From the NCBI RefSeq assembly GCF_900099705.1, contig NZ_LT629695.1:2976001-3040000 (forward strand): DNA of 64,000 nucleotides, written 5' to 3'. The stretch's first letter is position 1; every line of letters begins with the position of its first letter. Shown here piece by piece: positions 8,972 to 17,749 of this stretch. The notes under the pieces were generated by a model, which was not told where the DNA came from, ran no database searches, and saw only the letters and a list, made by a program, of their open reading frames with translations. The stretch comes from Agrococcus jejuensis. GTDB lineage: Bacteria; Actinomycetota; Actinomycetes; Actinomycetales; Microbacteriaceae. Made by a program: the position numbers and the translations under genes.

Positions 8972-10049
8972 CGACGTCGCTCCGCGGCGGCGTGACCGAG
9001 ATCGTCAGGTGCCGCACGTCGTCGGCCTCCCACGCTCGATGCATCGCCTGCACGTCGGCGTCGGGTGGCGCGAGCGCGATGCCGCAGTCGCCACCACCCG
9101 CACCCGACGGCTTCGCCGCGGCGCCCGCGCGCTCTGCGGCATCGCAGAGGGCCCGCAGGCGGTCGGTCTCGATGTCGATGCCGGCAGCGTCGCCGAGATC
9201 GCGCAGCAGGGAGCGGCAGGAGCGGATGGCGTCGAGCGCCGTGGGCACGTCGTCGGTCTGCAGCGCCGTGGTGAGCAGGGTGACCTGGTCGCGGCTCGCG
9301 GCGAGGAAGTCGCGGTGCACCTGCGCGCCGGTCTCGCGCATCACGAGCACGCGGTCGACGAGGCGCTCCGTGGATGCCGGCGCACCCGTCCAGCCCACGA
9401 GCAGCCGCGCCGAGGCGGGCGGCTCGATGCGCGTGACGTCGAGCCCCTCCCACGGCTCGGCGAGCAGCTCGCCGATCGGGGCACCGCTGCGCAGGCGCCG
9501 CACGAGCGCCTCGCGGTCGGGGGAGGAGTAGCCGATCCAGCCGCCGAACGTTGACGCCGCGAGGTCGCCGCCCGACGCCGTCGGCACGACCGAGACCGTC
9601 GCGAGCATCGCGAGGCGGAAGCGCTGCATCGCCGTGAGGCGCAGGTCGTAGAACTCGTCGAGCGCCGCGACGGTCGCGACCGTCACGGCCGCCGACGAGC
9701 CGAGCCCGAACTTGCGCCCGCCGCGGTCGTCGAGCTCGCTCGAGATGCGCAGGTCGAAGAACGAGTCGCGCCTGCCGAGCTCGGCACGCAGCCGGTCGAC
9801 GAGCGTGATGGTCGCGAGCACGTAGTCGTACGGCGTCTTGCGGTCGATGCGCACGCCGGTCGCGTCGCGCGTCCACGTCACCGGCAGCTGGCCGTACGCC
9901 TCGGAGTGCACCTGACCGAACGCATCCGACTGGTCGACCGACACCGTGAGGAAGCGGTCGACGGCGACGAGCACCGACGGCTGCCCGGGCTCCACCACCG
10001 CGTACTCGCCTGCGACGAAGAGCTTGCCGGGCGCGCGCGTCGTGATCAC
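8964..10049 (-). CDS. Phosphomevalonate kinase
   Basis: A 361-residue GHMP-family kinase converting phosphomevalonate to diphosphomevalonate. It opens with RAPGKLFVAGEYAV, has the ATP-binding KFGLGSSAAVTV motif in the middle and the C-terminal KPSGAGGGDCGIAL motif, all typical of the bacterial ERG8-type enzyme. The GTG start at 10049 overlaps the mvaD stop in a GTGA. Its place between mvaD and fni is the same as in the Streptomyces mevalonate cluster. Confidence 0.93.
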   Translation of the reverse strand: MITTRAPGKLFVAGEYAVVEPGQPSVLVAVDRFLTVSVDQSDAFGQVHSEAYGQLPVTWTRDATGVRIDRKTPYDYVLATITLVDRLRAELGRRDSFFDLRISSELDDRGGRKFGLGSSAAVTVATVAALDEFYDLRLTAMQRFRLAMLATVSVVPTASGGDLAASTFGGWIGYSSPDREALVRRLRSGAPIGELLAEPWEGLDVTRIEPPASARLLVGWTGAPASTERLVDRVLVMRETGAQVHRDFLAASRDQVTLLTTALQTDDVPTALDAIRSCRSLLRDLGDAAGIDIETDRLRALCDAAERAGAAAKPSGAGGGDCGIALAPPDADVQAMHRAWEADDVRHLTISVTPPRSDVDG

Positions 10050-11011
10050 GCGACCGCCTCCACGAGGCGGGCGCCGGGGCCGGGGCGCGCGACGACGGTC
10101 GAGGCGACGGCAGCGAGGTCGTCGGCGATGCGCGGCGCTTGCGCGGGGTCGCACAGCACGACGACGTTCGGGCCGGCGTCGATGGTCGCGTAGGCGAGCA
10201 CGCCGTCGGCGCGCAGCGCCTCGATGCGGTCGAGCACCGTGAGGCTCGCGCTCGTGAGGTATCGGATGGGCGGGTCGCACGACTGGATGAGCGCGTGCAT
10301 GCGCAGCGCGTTCGTCTCGGCGATGCGGCCCACGAGGTCGAGGTCGCCCGCGGCGCACGCGTCGACCATGCGCTCGAGCGTCTCGGCCGTGCTCGTGACC
10401 CACGCGGGGTAGAACGGCGACGTCTCGGCGGTGCGCACCATGGCGACGCGGCTCGAGACGGGCTTCTCGCGCTCCTCGACCGTCGCGATGACCATCGCCA
10501 TGTCGGGGGCGGCGGTGGGCTCGGCGAACGACGTCTCGTCGTCGTCGCCCGCGTGCCACACGGCGACGCCCGACACGATCGAGCGGGATGCGGATCCCGA
10601 GCCCCGGCGCGCGAGGCGCGAGAGCTCGCGCGGCGTCAGGTCGAGGCCGTACGCGGCGGAGGCGGCGACGGCGAGCGCCGCGAAGCCCGATGCCGACGAC
10701 GCGAGGCCCGCGCCCGTGGGGACCGCATTCGTCGTCACGACGCGCGCGTGCGCGCTCGCGCCCGCGAGACCGCGCACGATGTCGAGGAAGCGCGCGACGC
10801 GGTCGAGCGGCGTGCCCTCGAGCGTGCAGCCGTCGAGCTCGAGCGAGTCGGCGGCGAGGGTCTCGTCGACCGTGACGGTCGTCGTGGTGGGGAAGACGTC
10901 GAGCGTCATCGACAGGCTGCCCGTCGCGGGCAGGTTCATCGTCGCGTCGCGCTTGCCCCAGTACTTCACGAGCGCGATGTTCGGATGTGCGACGGCCGTG
11001 GCCTGGGTCAT
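10046..11011 (-). CDS. mvaD: Diphosphomevalonate decarboxylase
   Basis: A 321-residue GHMP-fold enzyme that decarboxylates diphosphomevalonate to isopentenyl diphosphate. The N-terminal AHPNIALVKYWGKRD, the nucleotide-binding PTGAGLASSASGFAAL and RRGSGSASRS are signature motifs. It overlaps mvk by four bases (ATGA) and pmk by four (GTGA). Confidence 0.96.
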   Translation of the reverse strand: MTQATAVAHPNIALVKYWGKRDATMNLPATGSLSMTLDVFPTTTTVTVDETLAADSLELDGCTLEGTPLDRVARFLDIVRGLAGASAHARVVTTNAVPTGAGLASSASGFAALAVAASAAYGLDLTPRELSRLARRGSGSASRSIVSGVAVWHAGDDDETSFAEPTAAPDMAMVIATVEEREKPVSSRVAMVRTAETSPFYPAWVTSTAETLERMVDACAAGDLDLVGRIAETNALRMHALIQSCDPPIRYLTSASLTVLDRIEALRADGVLAYATIDAGPNVVVLCDPAQAPRIADDLAAVASTVVARPGPGARLVEAVA

Positions 11012-11958
11012 GTCGTCTCCACGGTCGCGGTCCACGTCGCGCGCGCGCCGGCGGCGCGCATCGCGGCCGCGATCGCGGGAGCGTCGTGCACGGTGGGGGC
11101 GAGCGCGAGCACGCATCCGCCACCGCCTCCGCCCGTGAGCTTCGCGCCAGCGGAGCCCGCAGCCATCGCGGCCTCCACGAGGGTATCGAGGTGGGGCGTG
11201 CTCACGCCCAGGCCGCGCAGCTCGACGTGCGCCGTCGACATCGCGGTGCCGAGCGCCGCGACGTCGCCCGTGGCGAGGCCCTCGGCGAAGTCGTGCACGA
11301 CCTGCGTGAGCGTGGCGATCGCGGCGTCGAGGTGGGCGGGGTCGGTGCGGCGCAGCTCGGCGACGTGCGCGACCATCTCGCGGGTCGAGCCGCGCGAGCC
11401 GGAGTCGGCGACGACGATCGTGACGGGCGCGCCGACGGGCAGCGGGCGGGAGGCGCCGGACTGGAACCAGATGGGGCCGGCGGCGACGACCGTGCGGGCG
11501 TCGAGGCCCGACGGGCGGCCGTGCGCCACCTGCTCGGCCTGGTGCACGAGCGACTGCAGCGTGGCGTCGTCGAGGTCGACGTCGGCGCACCGGGCGATGG
11601 CGCGCACGATCGCCGCGGCGGTCGCGGCGCTCGAGCCGAGCCCGGCCGACAGCGGCACCTCGTTGCGCACCTCGACGTCGAGCGGCGCGGCGTGCACGTG
11701 ATCCATCGCGAGGCGCACGGCCGCGACCGTCGGCGCGAGGCCGACCGGTGCGTCGTCGAGCGCACCCGTGTAGTCGTCGGTCGTGAGCGTCGTCACGCCA
11801 TCGCGCGCGAGCGATGCCGTCGCCGTGATCGTGAGGGCGTCGAGCGGCGTCGCGATCGCAGGAGCGCCGTGCACGACCGAGTGCTCGCCCACGAGGATCG
11901 CCTTCGCGTGCGCCGTGGCGGTCGCGGTGTCGCGGACGCCGCTCGAGACGTTCGTCAT
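11008..11958 (-). CDS. mvk: Mevalonate kinase
   Basis: A 316-residue GHMP kinase phosphorylating mevalonate. AHAKAILVGEHSVVHG near the N-terminus, PLSAGLGSSAATAAA and the C-terminal KLTGGGGGGCVLAL are the three GHMP motifs. The ATG at 11958 overlaps the stop of a 28-residue leaderless ORF (ATGA) and has only a weak Shine-Dalgarno match, so coupling to that ORF may set its translation. It is the first enzyme gene of the operon. Confidence 0.95.
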   Translation of the reverse strand: MTNVSSGVRDTATATAHAKAILVGEHSVVHGAPAIATPLDALTITATASLARDGVTTLTTDDYTGALDDAPVGLAPTVAAVRLAMDHVHAAPLDVEVRNEVPLSAGLGSSAATAAAIVRAIARCADVDLDDATLQSLVHQAEQVAHGRPSGLDARTVVAAGPIWFQSGASRPLPVGAPVTIVVADSGSRGSTREMVAHVAELRRTDPAHLDAAIATLTQVVHDFAEGLATGDVAALGTAMSTAHVELRGLGVSTPHLDTLVEAAMAAGSAGAKLTGGGGGGCVLALAPTVHDAPAIAAAMRAAGARATWTATVETT

Positions 11959-12041
11959 GCGATGCCACCGACGACGGACGCGCCCGACGTGCTCCGGAGG
12001 GCCGGGACGAGGGCGACGCAGTCGCGGATGAGGTGGTGCAT
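11955..12041 (-). CDS. Putative leaderless 28-aa small ORF coupled to mvk
   Basis: A 28-codon frame (MHHLIRDCVALVP... to GGIA) whose TGA overlaps the mvk ATG. Its own ATG is nine bases after a TACGAT box, so the transcript may begin at or near the start codon. Nearly all third positions are G or C, as in real genes here. I recognise no family. It may be a regulatory leader peptide or only a device to deliver ribosomes to mvk. No product is proven. Confidence 0.5.
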   Translation of the reverse strand: MHHLIRDCVALVPALRSTSGASVVGGIA

Positions 12042-12050
12042 GCGAGTCGA

Positions 12051-12056
12051 ATCGTA
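12051..12056 (-). promoter_or_regulatory. -10 box (TACGAT) of the mevalonate operon
   Basis: TACGAT on the minus strand lies nine bases before the ATG of the 28-codon ORF, the spacing expected for a leaderless transcript. The -35 region is not clear. Confidence 0.5.
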
Positions 12057-12152
12057 GCGCGCGGTGCATTGCCCACCGCATGTGCCTGCGGTCGGTGCGA
12101 CCGCGGTGTATGTCCGGACCCCGAGGCCGCATCGGATGGTTCGACGAGCGCG

Positions 12153-13892
12153 CTACTCGACGAGCTTGCCGGCGACCGAGACCTCGCGCATGAGGCCGCC
12201 GATCTCGGCGGGCACGTCGGGGATCGGCTCGTGCACGATCGACCCGTCCGCCGACCACACGAGGTTCACCTGCAGCGACGGATCGGTGTCGGGGAAGTCG
12301 CTGCGGTTGTGGCAGCCGCGCGTCTCGCGCCGCTCGCGCGCCGCCTCGAGCGTCGCGCGCGCCGCGAGCGCCGACGACCTCAGGTCGAACGCGTGCGCGA
12401 GCGCCTGGTACCCCGACACGTCGGGGTGCACGCCCACGTCGCCCATCGCGGCCTCGACGTCGGCGATCGCCGCGATGCCGGTCGTGAGGCCCTCCTCGTC
12501 GCGCACGACGCCCGCGTGCTCCGTCATCGCGTTCCGCAACGAGCGCTGCAGCGAACGCACGTGCTCGGGGCCGTCGACGGCGAGCAGCGCATCCACCTCG
12601 TCGCGCGCCTGGGCCACGGCATCCGCCGACCGATCCTGCGCGGGCAGCGACGCGGCGTGCCGCGCGGCGGCCTCGCCGACGATGCGCCCGTAGACGAGCA
12701 GCTCGATGAGCGAGTTGCCGCCGAGGCGGTTGGCGCCGTGCAGGCCGCTCGATGCCTCGCCGATGGCGTAGAGGCCCTCGACGCCCGTGCCGTGGTCGTC
12801 GGGCCGCACCCACACGCCACCCATCGAGTAGTGCGCCGTCGGCGCGATCTCGATCGGCTCGCGCGTGATGTCGCGCATCTGCAGGTCGAGCACCGTCGCG
12901 TAGACGCGCGGCAGGCGGTCGACGATGCGCTGCCTCGGCAGGTGCGACACGTCGAGCCACACGCCGCCCTTCGCGGTGCCGCGACCCTCGCGGATCTCGG
13001 TGAACGCGGCGAGCGCGACGCGGTCGCGCGTCGACAGCTCCATGCGCTCGGGGTCGTACCGCTCCATGAAGCGCTCGCCGACCGCGTTGCGCAGGATGCC
13101 GCCCTCGCCGCGCGCCGCCTCCGAGATGAGCGTGCCGGCGTGCGCCTTGGGCTCGAGGATGCCCGAGGGGTGGAACTGCACGAGCTCGGGGTCGCGCAGG
13201 CGCCCGCCGGCCTCGACGGCGAGGCGGAAGGAGTCGCCCGTGTTCTCGTCGCGGCGCGACGACGTGCGCCGCCAGATGCGGTTGTGGCCGCCGGCGGCGA
13301 GGATGACGGCGTCGGCGTGGATGCGCTCCCGCGTGCCGTCGACGAGGTCGAAGCCGTACGCGCCGAACACGGCGCCGCCCGACACGAGCAGGCGCGTGAC
13401 GTAGACGCCGTCGAGGATGGTGATGCCGAGCTGCTCGGCGCGGCGCACGAGCGTGCGCTGGATCTCGAGGCCCGTGTAGTCGCCTGCGAAGGCCGTGCGG
13501 CGGTAGGTGTGCGCGCCGAAGTAGCGCAGCGAGATGCGGCCGTCGCCCTCGCGCGCGAACGGCATGCCATAGCGCTCGAGGTCGGCGATGCCGCGCTCGG
13601 CGCCCTCGCACACCGTCTGCACCGTGTGCGGGTTCGCGAGCATGTAGGACTCGCGGATGGTGTCGGCCGCGTGCTGCTGCCACGTGTCCTCGTCGTCCAT
13701 CGTCGCGAGGGCGGCGTTGATGCCGCCGGCCGCGAGCGACGTGTGCGCGTCGTGCCGCGGGCGCTTGCCGAGCAGGAGCACGTCGACGCCGCGCTCGGCG
13801 AGCTCGATGGCGGCGCGCAGGCCCGAGCCGCCCGAGCCGATCACGAGGACGCTCGTGGAGCGCAGCCGCTCGGGTGCCCGAGTGCCGATCAT
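12153..13892 (-). CDS. SdhA/FrdA/NadB-family FAD-dependent oxidoreductase
   Basis: A 579-residue flavoprotein. The N-terminus has a Rossmann dinucleotide motif (VLVIGSGGSGLRAA) and HTSLAAGGINAAL, whose His aligns with the covalent-FAD histidine of succinate dehydrogenase. The substrate region has QFHPSG, followed by EGGILRN, GGVWLDVSHL and the FAD-binding NRLGGNSLIEL. The C-terminal helical domain of the SdhA family is present. No iron-sulfur or membrane-anchor subunit gene is adjacent, so it is not a normal succinate dehydrogenase; an L-aspartate oxidase or soluble fumarate reductase is possible. Its ATG overlaps the stop of the iron-box-controlled gene upstream (ATGA). Confidence 0.75.
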   Translation of the reverse strand: MIGTRAPERLRSTSVLVIGSGGSGLRAAIELAERGVDVLLLGKRPRHDAHTSLAAGGINAALATMDDEDTWQQHAADTIRESYMLANPHTVQTVCEGAERGIADLERYGMPFAREGDGRISLRYFGAHTYRRTAFAGDYTGLEIQRTLVRRAEQLGITILDGVYVTRLLVSGGAVFGAYGFDLVDGTRERIHADAVILAAGGHNRIWRRTSSRRDENTGDSFRLAVEAGGRLRDPELVQFHPSGILEPKAHAGTLISEAARGEGGILRNAVGERFMERYDPERMELSTRDRVALAAFTEIREGRGTAKGGVWLDVSHLPRQRIVDRLPRVYATVLDLQMRDITREPIEIAPTAHYSMGGVWVRPDDHGTGVEGLYAIGEASSGLHGANRLGGNSLIELLVYGRIVGEAAARHAASLPAQDRSADAVAQARDEVDALLAVDGPEHVRSLQRSLRNAMTEHAGVVRDEEGLTTGIAAIADVEAAMGDVGVHPDVSGYQALAHAFDLRSSALAARATLEAARERRETRGCHNRSDFPDTDPSLQVNLVWSADGSIVHEPIPDVPAEIGGLMREVSVAGKLVE

Positions 13893-14302
13893 CGGGCGTC
13901 CCCCTCGCCGCTGAGCGCGGCCTCGTGCGACTCCGGGTGCTCGCCGCCGCAGCCGCAGCGGGGGAGCGCGCCGCCTGCGACGGCGCGCACGCTGCGGCCG
14001 ATCCACACGAGGCGGGGCATGAGGGAGTCGTGGCCGGCGTCGTGCATCCACTCGGCCGACCACGTGCGCACGGCGACGGCGGCGCGGGCGCCGACCTCCT
14101 CGCCGTCGCGGCGCAGCAGCCACGACACGGCCATGCGCTCGGGGGCGGGGATGGCGTGGACGGTCTCCGACGCGGTCTCGACGTAGACCTGGCCGTACTG
14201 GTCGGCGGGCAGGTCGGCGAGCACGGCGCGCAGCGCCGGCAGGTCGCGTTCGGCGGCGACGCACAGCAGCACCGAGTCGGGGCTCGTCATCCGGTCTCGC
14301 AC
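13889..14302 (-). CDS. SIP-domain protein (siderophore-interacting, FAD domain absent)
   Basis: A 137-residue protein matching only the C-terminal NAD(P)H-binding half of siderophore-interacting flavoreductases: SVLLCVAAERDLPALRAVL, then LPADQYGQVYVET and VSWLLRRDG. The N-terminal FAD-binding barrel is missing. A cysteine pair CGCGG lies near the C-terminus. The GTG at 14302 has GAGAGG seven bases upstream; ATG 14290 is an alternative start. An IdeR/DtxR-like palindrome covers the likely -10 (TAACCT, 14326-14331). It shares an ATGA with the flavoprotein gene, suggesting an iron-responsive pair that exchanges electrons; this is inference. Confidence 0.7.
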   Translation of the reverse strand: MRDRMTSPDSVLLCVAAERDLPALRAVLADLPADQYGQVYVETASETVHAIPAPERMAVSWLLRRDGEEVGARAAVAVRTWSAEWMHDAGHDSLMPRLVWIGRSVRAVAGGALPRCGCGGEHPESHEAALSGEGDAR

Positions 14303-14326
14303 CGTGGAGCCTCTCGTCGTCGGCAA

Positions 14327-14344
14327 GGTTAGGCAAGCCTAACC
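14327..14344 (-). promoter_or_regulatory. IdeR/DtxR-type iron box
   Basis: GGTTAGGC-AA-GCCTAACC is an 8+2+8 perfect palindrome. The 19 bases from 14324 match the DtxR/IdeR consensus TTAGGTTAGGCTAACCTAA at 15 positions. It overlaps the candidate -10 of the SIP-domain gene. The leftward genes are the likely targets; the prfB -10 lies more than 40 bases away on the other side. Confidence 0.8.
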
Positions 14345-14387
14345 AAACATCGACACGGAACGCGAGTGGAGGCGACGCGCGCATCGG

Positions 14388-14393
14388 TAGGCT
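14388..14393 (+). promoter_or_regulatory. -10 box (TAGGCT) of prfB
   Basis: TAGGCT ends eight bases before the prfB ATG at 14402, so the mRNA is probably leaderless. Confidence 0.5.
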
Positions 14394-14401
14394 GGGCGAT
14401 C

Positions 14402-15523
14402 ATGGCCGACCTCGACATCGCCGGCGAGATCGCCGACCTCCGCAGCACCCACTCCGACATCGCCACCGTCGCCGACCTCCCGCGCCTCGAGCGCGAGATC
14501 GCCGTGCTCAGCGAGCAGGCGGGCGCGCCCGACATCTGGGACGACCCCGCGAAGGCGCAGCAGGTCACGACCGCGCTCAGCCACCGCCAGTCGCGCCTCA
14601 AGCGCATCGAGGGCGTCGCGAGCCGCATCGACGACCTCGAGGTGCTCGTCGAGCTCGCGAACGAGGAGGACGACGAGGACTCGCGCACCGAGGCGCGCAA
14701 GGAGCTCGCCGCCCTGCAGAAGGTCGTCTCCGAGATGGAGGTGCAGACGCTGCTCGACGGCGAGTTCGACGAGCTGCCCGCCGTCGTCACCATCCGCGCC
14801 GGCGCCGGCGGCGTCGACGCCTCCGACTTCGCCGAGATGCTGCTGCGCATGTACCTGCGGTACGCCGAGCAGCACGGCATGAGCGTGACGGTGCACGACA
14901 CCTCCTACGCCGAGGAGGCGGGCATCAAGTCCGCATCGTTCGAGATCGACGCGCCCTACGCGTTCGGCAACATGTCGGTCGAGGCCGGCACGCACCGCCT
15001 CGTGCGCATGAGCCCGTTCGGCGCCGCCGGCAAGCGTCAGACGTCGTTCGCCGCCGTCGAGGTCGTGCCGCTCTTCGACCAGGTCGACGAGGTCGAGGTG
15101 CCCGAGGGCGACATCCGCGTCGACGTGTTCCGCTCGTCGGGCCCCGGCGGCCAGTCGGTGAACACCACCGACTCCGCCGTGCGCATCACGCACCTCCCGA
15201 CCGGCCTCGTCGTGTCGATGCAGAACGAGAAGTCGCAGATCCAGAACCGTGCCGCTGCCATGCGCGTGCTGCAGTCGCGCCTCATGCTGCTGCAGCGCGA
15301 GGAGGAGGCTGCGCGCAAGAAGGAGCTCGCCGGGAACATCACGGCGTCGTGGGGCGACCAGATGCGCTCGTACGTGCTCGCGCCGTACCAGATGGTGAAG
15401 GACCTGCGCACGGAGCACGAGGTCGGCAACCCCTCGAACGTCTTCGACGGCGACCTCGACGGCTTCATCGCCGCGGGCATCCGCTGGCGCAAGCAGCAGC
15501 AGCAGGAGCAGGCCGACTCGTGA
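14402..15523 (+). CDS. prfB: Peptide chain release factor 2
   Basis: A 373-residue class I release factor recognising UGA and UAA. The RF2-type anticodon-like tripeptide Ser-Pro-Phe ([12 protein letters not shown]) and the catalytic GGQ ([16 protein letters not shown]) are visible. The gene is one uninterrupted frame with no in-frame UGA near codon 25, so the autoregulatory +1 frameshift of many RF2 genes is absent. The start follows a TAGGCT box by eight bases, suggesting a leaderless transcript; an upstream in-frame start at 14366 would lie before that box. Its stop overlaps the next gene. Confidence 0.96.
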   Translation: MADLDIAGEIADLRSTHSDIATVADLPRLEREIAVLSEQAGAPDIWDDPAKAQQVTTALSHRQSRLKRIEGVASRIDDLEVLVELANEEDDEDSRTEARKELAALQKVVSEMEVQTLLDGEFDELPAVVTIRAGAGGVDASDFAEMLLRMYLRYAEQHGMSVTVHDTSYAEEAGIKSASFEIDAPYAFGNMSVEAGTHRLVRMSPFGAAGKRQTSFAAVEVVPLFDQVDEVEVPEGDIRVDVFRSSGPGGQSVNTTDSAVRITHLPTGLVVSMQNEKSQIQNRAAAMRVLQSRLMLLQREEEAARKKELAGNITASWGDQMRSYVLAPYQMVKDLRTEHEVGNPSNVFDGDLDGFIAAGIRWRKQQQQEQADS

Positions 15524-16935
15524 CGGCCGGACCGCAGACCGGAGCCGAGTACCTCGCGTCGCTCGGAGACGGTCGTGCGGTCTTCCTCGACGGTGAGCGC
15601 GTCGATGCGGTCGCCGGGCACCCCGCGCTCGCGGGCACGGCAGCGACGATCGCGTCGCTCTACGACCGCCTGCACGGCCCCGACGCCGACGTGCTGCTCG
15701 CGACGACGCCAGACGGCGTGCGCACGCATGCGTTCTCGGCCATCCCGCGCTCGCGCGACGACCTGCGGGCGCAGCGCGAGGCCATCCGCGCCTGGCAGCG
15801 CGAGACCCACGGCTGGCTGGGCCGCACGCCCGAGATGCTGGCGTCGGTGCTCACGTCGATGGGGGCCCACGCGTCGTTCTACGGGGCGCAGGCGGATGCG
15901 GTGCGCTCGACCCTCGCCGCGCACCAGCAGCACGTGACGCACTACGCGCAGGCGCTCGTGAACCCGCCCGTCGACCGCGACCTGCCGCCCGACGAAGTCG
16001 GCGACGTCTTCCTGCACGTCGTGCGCGAGACTGCGGACGGCCTCGTGCTGCGCGGCGCGAAGGCCGTCGTCACCGGCGCTGCGACGGCGCAGCGCCTGCT
16101 CGTGTCGCACTTCGGCGGCGAGGTGCAGACCGACGGCTTCGCCATCGCCTGCACGGTGCCCGTGGGTGCGCCGGGCCTGCGGCTCTACGCCCGCACGGTG
16201 CCGGCACGCGCCGACCAGCCGCTGGCGACGCGCTTCGCCGAGCACGACGCGCTCGTCGTGTTCGACGATGTGCTCGTGCCGTGGCAGGACGTGCTCATCC
16301 GCGACGCCGCGACGATGCTCGGCCACAATCGCGGCGCCGTCGGCTGGAACGCGCGCCTGGCCTTCCAGTCCGCCACGCGGCTCGAGGCGAAGCTCGAGTG
16401 GATCGCGGGCCTCGCCGTGCGCGCCACCGAGATCATGGGCACCGCCTCCATCCGCGGCGTGCAGGCGGCGCTCGGCGAGACCATCGCGTTCCGCCACGTC
16501 GTCGCCGGCATGCGCGACGCCATGATCGAGCAGGCGGCACCTGTCGGCGACGAGGACCTCCTCGGCGGCCGGGCATGGGGTCCGGGCGTCGAGCCCGCGC
16601 TCGCATTCTCGGCCTACGCGCCCGACGCCTACAGCCGCATGCGCGTCACGCTCGAGACCGCCGTCGCCTCGGGGCTCGCGCACCTGCCGATCCCCGCCGA
16701 CGGCCTCGGTGCGCATCCCGAGCTCGCACCGCTGCTGCGCGGCTCCGGCGGCGCCGACGCCGACGAGCGCCTCGCGATCATGGGCGCGCTGTGGGATGCG
16801 GTCGGCACGGGCTTCGGCGCCCGTCACGAGCTGTACGAGCGCAGCCACTGGGGCCAGCCCGAGCGCACGCACGTCGGCATCCTCGGGCTCGCGCAGGCGA
16901 CGGGTCGCGTCGCCGAGTGGCGCGCCCGAGGCTGA
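15520..16935 (+). CDS. 4-hydroxyphenylacetate 3-monooxygenase (HpaB) family protein
   Basis: A 471-residue protein with the HpaB/PvcC-family layout: an N-terminal helical domain ([20 protein letters not shown]), the central beta domain ([16 protein letters not shown], then [13 protein letters not shown], a family hallmark) and a C-terminal four-helix bundle. These are FADH2-dependent aromatic hydroxylases needing a separate flavin reductase, which is not adjacent. The GTG start overlaps the prfB stop as GTGA, an unusual pairing. Substrate unknown; a phenol or a tyrosine-derived aromatic is plausible. Confidence 0.8.
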   Translation: MTAGPQTGAEYLASLGDGRAVFLDGERVDAVAGHPALAGTAATIASLYDRLHGPDADVLLATTPDGVRTHAFSAIPRSRDDLRAQREAIRAWQRETHGWLGRTPEMLASVLTSMGAHASFYGAQADAVRSTLAAHQQHVTHYAQALVNPPVDRDLPPDEVGDVFLHVVRETADGLVLRGAKAVVTGAATAQRLLVSHFGGEVQTDGFAIACTVPVGAPGLRLYARTVPARADQPLATRFAEHDALVVFDDVLVPWQDVLIRDAATMLGHNRGAVGWNARLAFQSATRLEAKLEWIAGLAVRATEIMGTASIRGVQAALGETIAFRHVVAGMRDAMIEQAAPVGDEDLLGGRAWGPGVEPALAFSAYAPDAYSRMRVTLETAVASGLAHLPIPADGLGAHPELAPLLRGSGGADADERLAIMGALWDAVGTGFGARHELYERSHWGQPERTHVGILGLAQATGRVAEWRARG

Positions 16936-17002
16936 GACTCCCTCGACGCACAGCATCCACGCCGCGCCGACGCGGTGCCGGGGTACGGCGCGCACCCGGT
17001 CG

Positions 17003-17008
17003 TAGCCT
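17003..17008 (+). promoter_or_regulatory. -10 box (TAGCCT) of ftsEX
   Basis: TAGCCT ends six bases before the ftsE GTG at 17015, consistent with a leaderless transcript. Confidence 0.45.
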
Positions 17009-17014
17009 CGACGA

Positions 17015-17749
17015 GTGATCCGGTTCGACGCGGTCTCCAAGACCTACCCCCGCTCGGCGCGGGCGGCGCTCACCGACGTCTCGCTCGAGGTGGCGAAGGG
17101 CGAGTTCGTCTTCCTCGTCGGCGCCTCCGGGTCGGGCAAGTCGACGCTCATCCGCATGGTGCTGCGCGAGGAGCAGCCCTCGAAGGGCGAGATCCACGTG
17201 CTCGGCCAGCGCCTGCGCTCCATCCCGAGCCGCAAGGTGCCGTACTTCCGCCGCAACCTCGGCGTCGTCTTCCAGGACTTCCGCCTGCTGCGCTCGAAGA
17301 CCGTCTACGAGAACGTCGCCTTCACGCTCCAGGTGCTCGGGAAGAGCCGCGGCTTCATCTCGGAGGCCGTGCCCGACGTGCTGAAGGTCGTCGGCCTCGC
17401 CGGCAAGTCGTCGCGCCTGCCGCACGAGCTGTCGGGCGGCGAGCAGCAGCGCGTCGCGATCGCGCGCGCCGTCGTGAACAAGCCGCCGATCCTGCTCGCC
17501 GACGAGCCCACCGGCAACCTCGACCCCGCGACGAGCGCCGGCATCATGGCGCTGCTCGCGCGCATCAACGAGAGCGGCACGACCGTCGTCATGGCCACCC
17601 ACGACTCGTCGATCGTCGACGCGATGCAGAAGCGCGTCGTCGAGCTCGACGCCGGCCGCGTCATGCGCGACGAGCTCGTCGGCTCGTACACGACGACGTC
17701 GCCCGTGCCCGTCGTCTCCGAGCCCACGAGCCTGGGGGTCGCCCGATGA
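17015..17749 (+). CDS. ftsE: Cell division ATP-binding protein FtsE
   Basis: A 244-residue ABC ATPase. Walker A GASGSGKST is at residues 36-44, followed by the Q-loop VFQDFRLL, signature LSGGEQQR, Walker B ILLADEPTGN and switch MATHDSS. RKVPYFRRNLGVVFQD is typical of FtsE. With FtsX it forms a membrane complex controlling peptidoglycan hydrolases at the septum. The C-terminal tail after about residue 225 is variable. The GTG start follows a TAGCCT box by six bases and the stop overlaps ftsX. Confidence 0.96.
   Translation: MIRFDAVSKTYPRSARAALTDVSLEVAKGEFVFLVGASGSGKSTLIRMVLREEQPSKGEIHVLGQRLRSIPSRKVPYFRRNLGVVFQDFRLLRSKTVYENVAFTLQVLGKSRGFISEAVPDVLKVVGLAGKSSRLPHELSGGEQQRVAIARAVVNKPPILLADEPTGNLDPATSAGIMALLARINESGTTVVMATHDSSIVDAMQKRVVELDAGRVMRDELVGSYTTTSPVPVVSEPTSLGVAR

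Noticed and set aside
12153-14384. 743-codon version of the SdhA-like gene
   Set aside because: The extra N-terminal part lies over the SIP-domain gene and is Arg-rich. The ATG at 13892 in the ATGA overlap is the real start.
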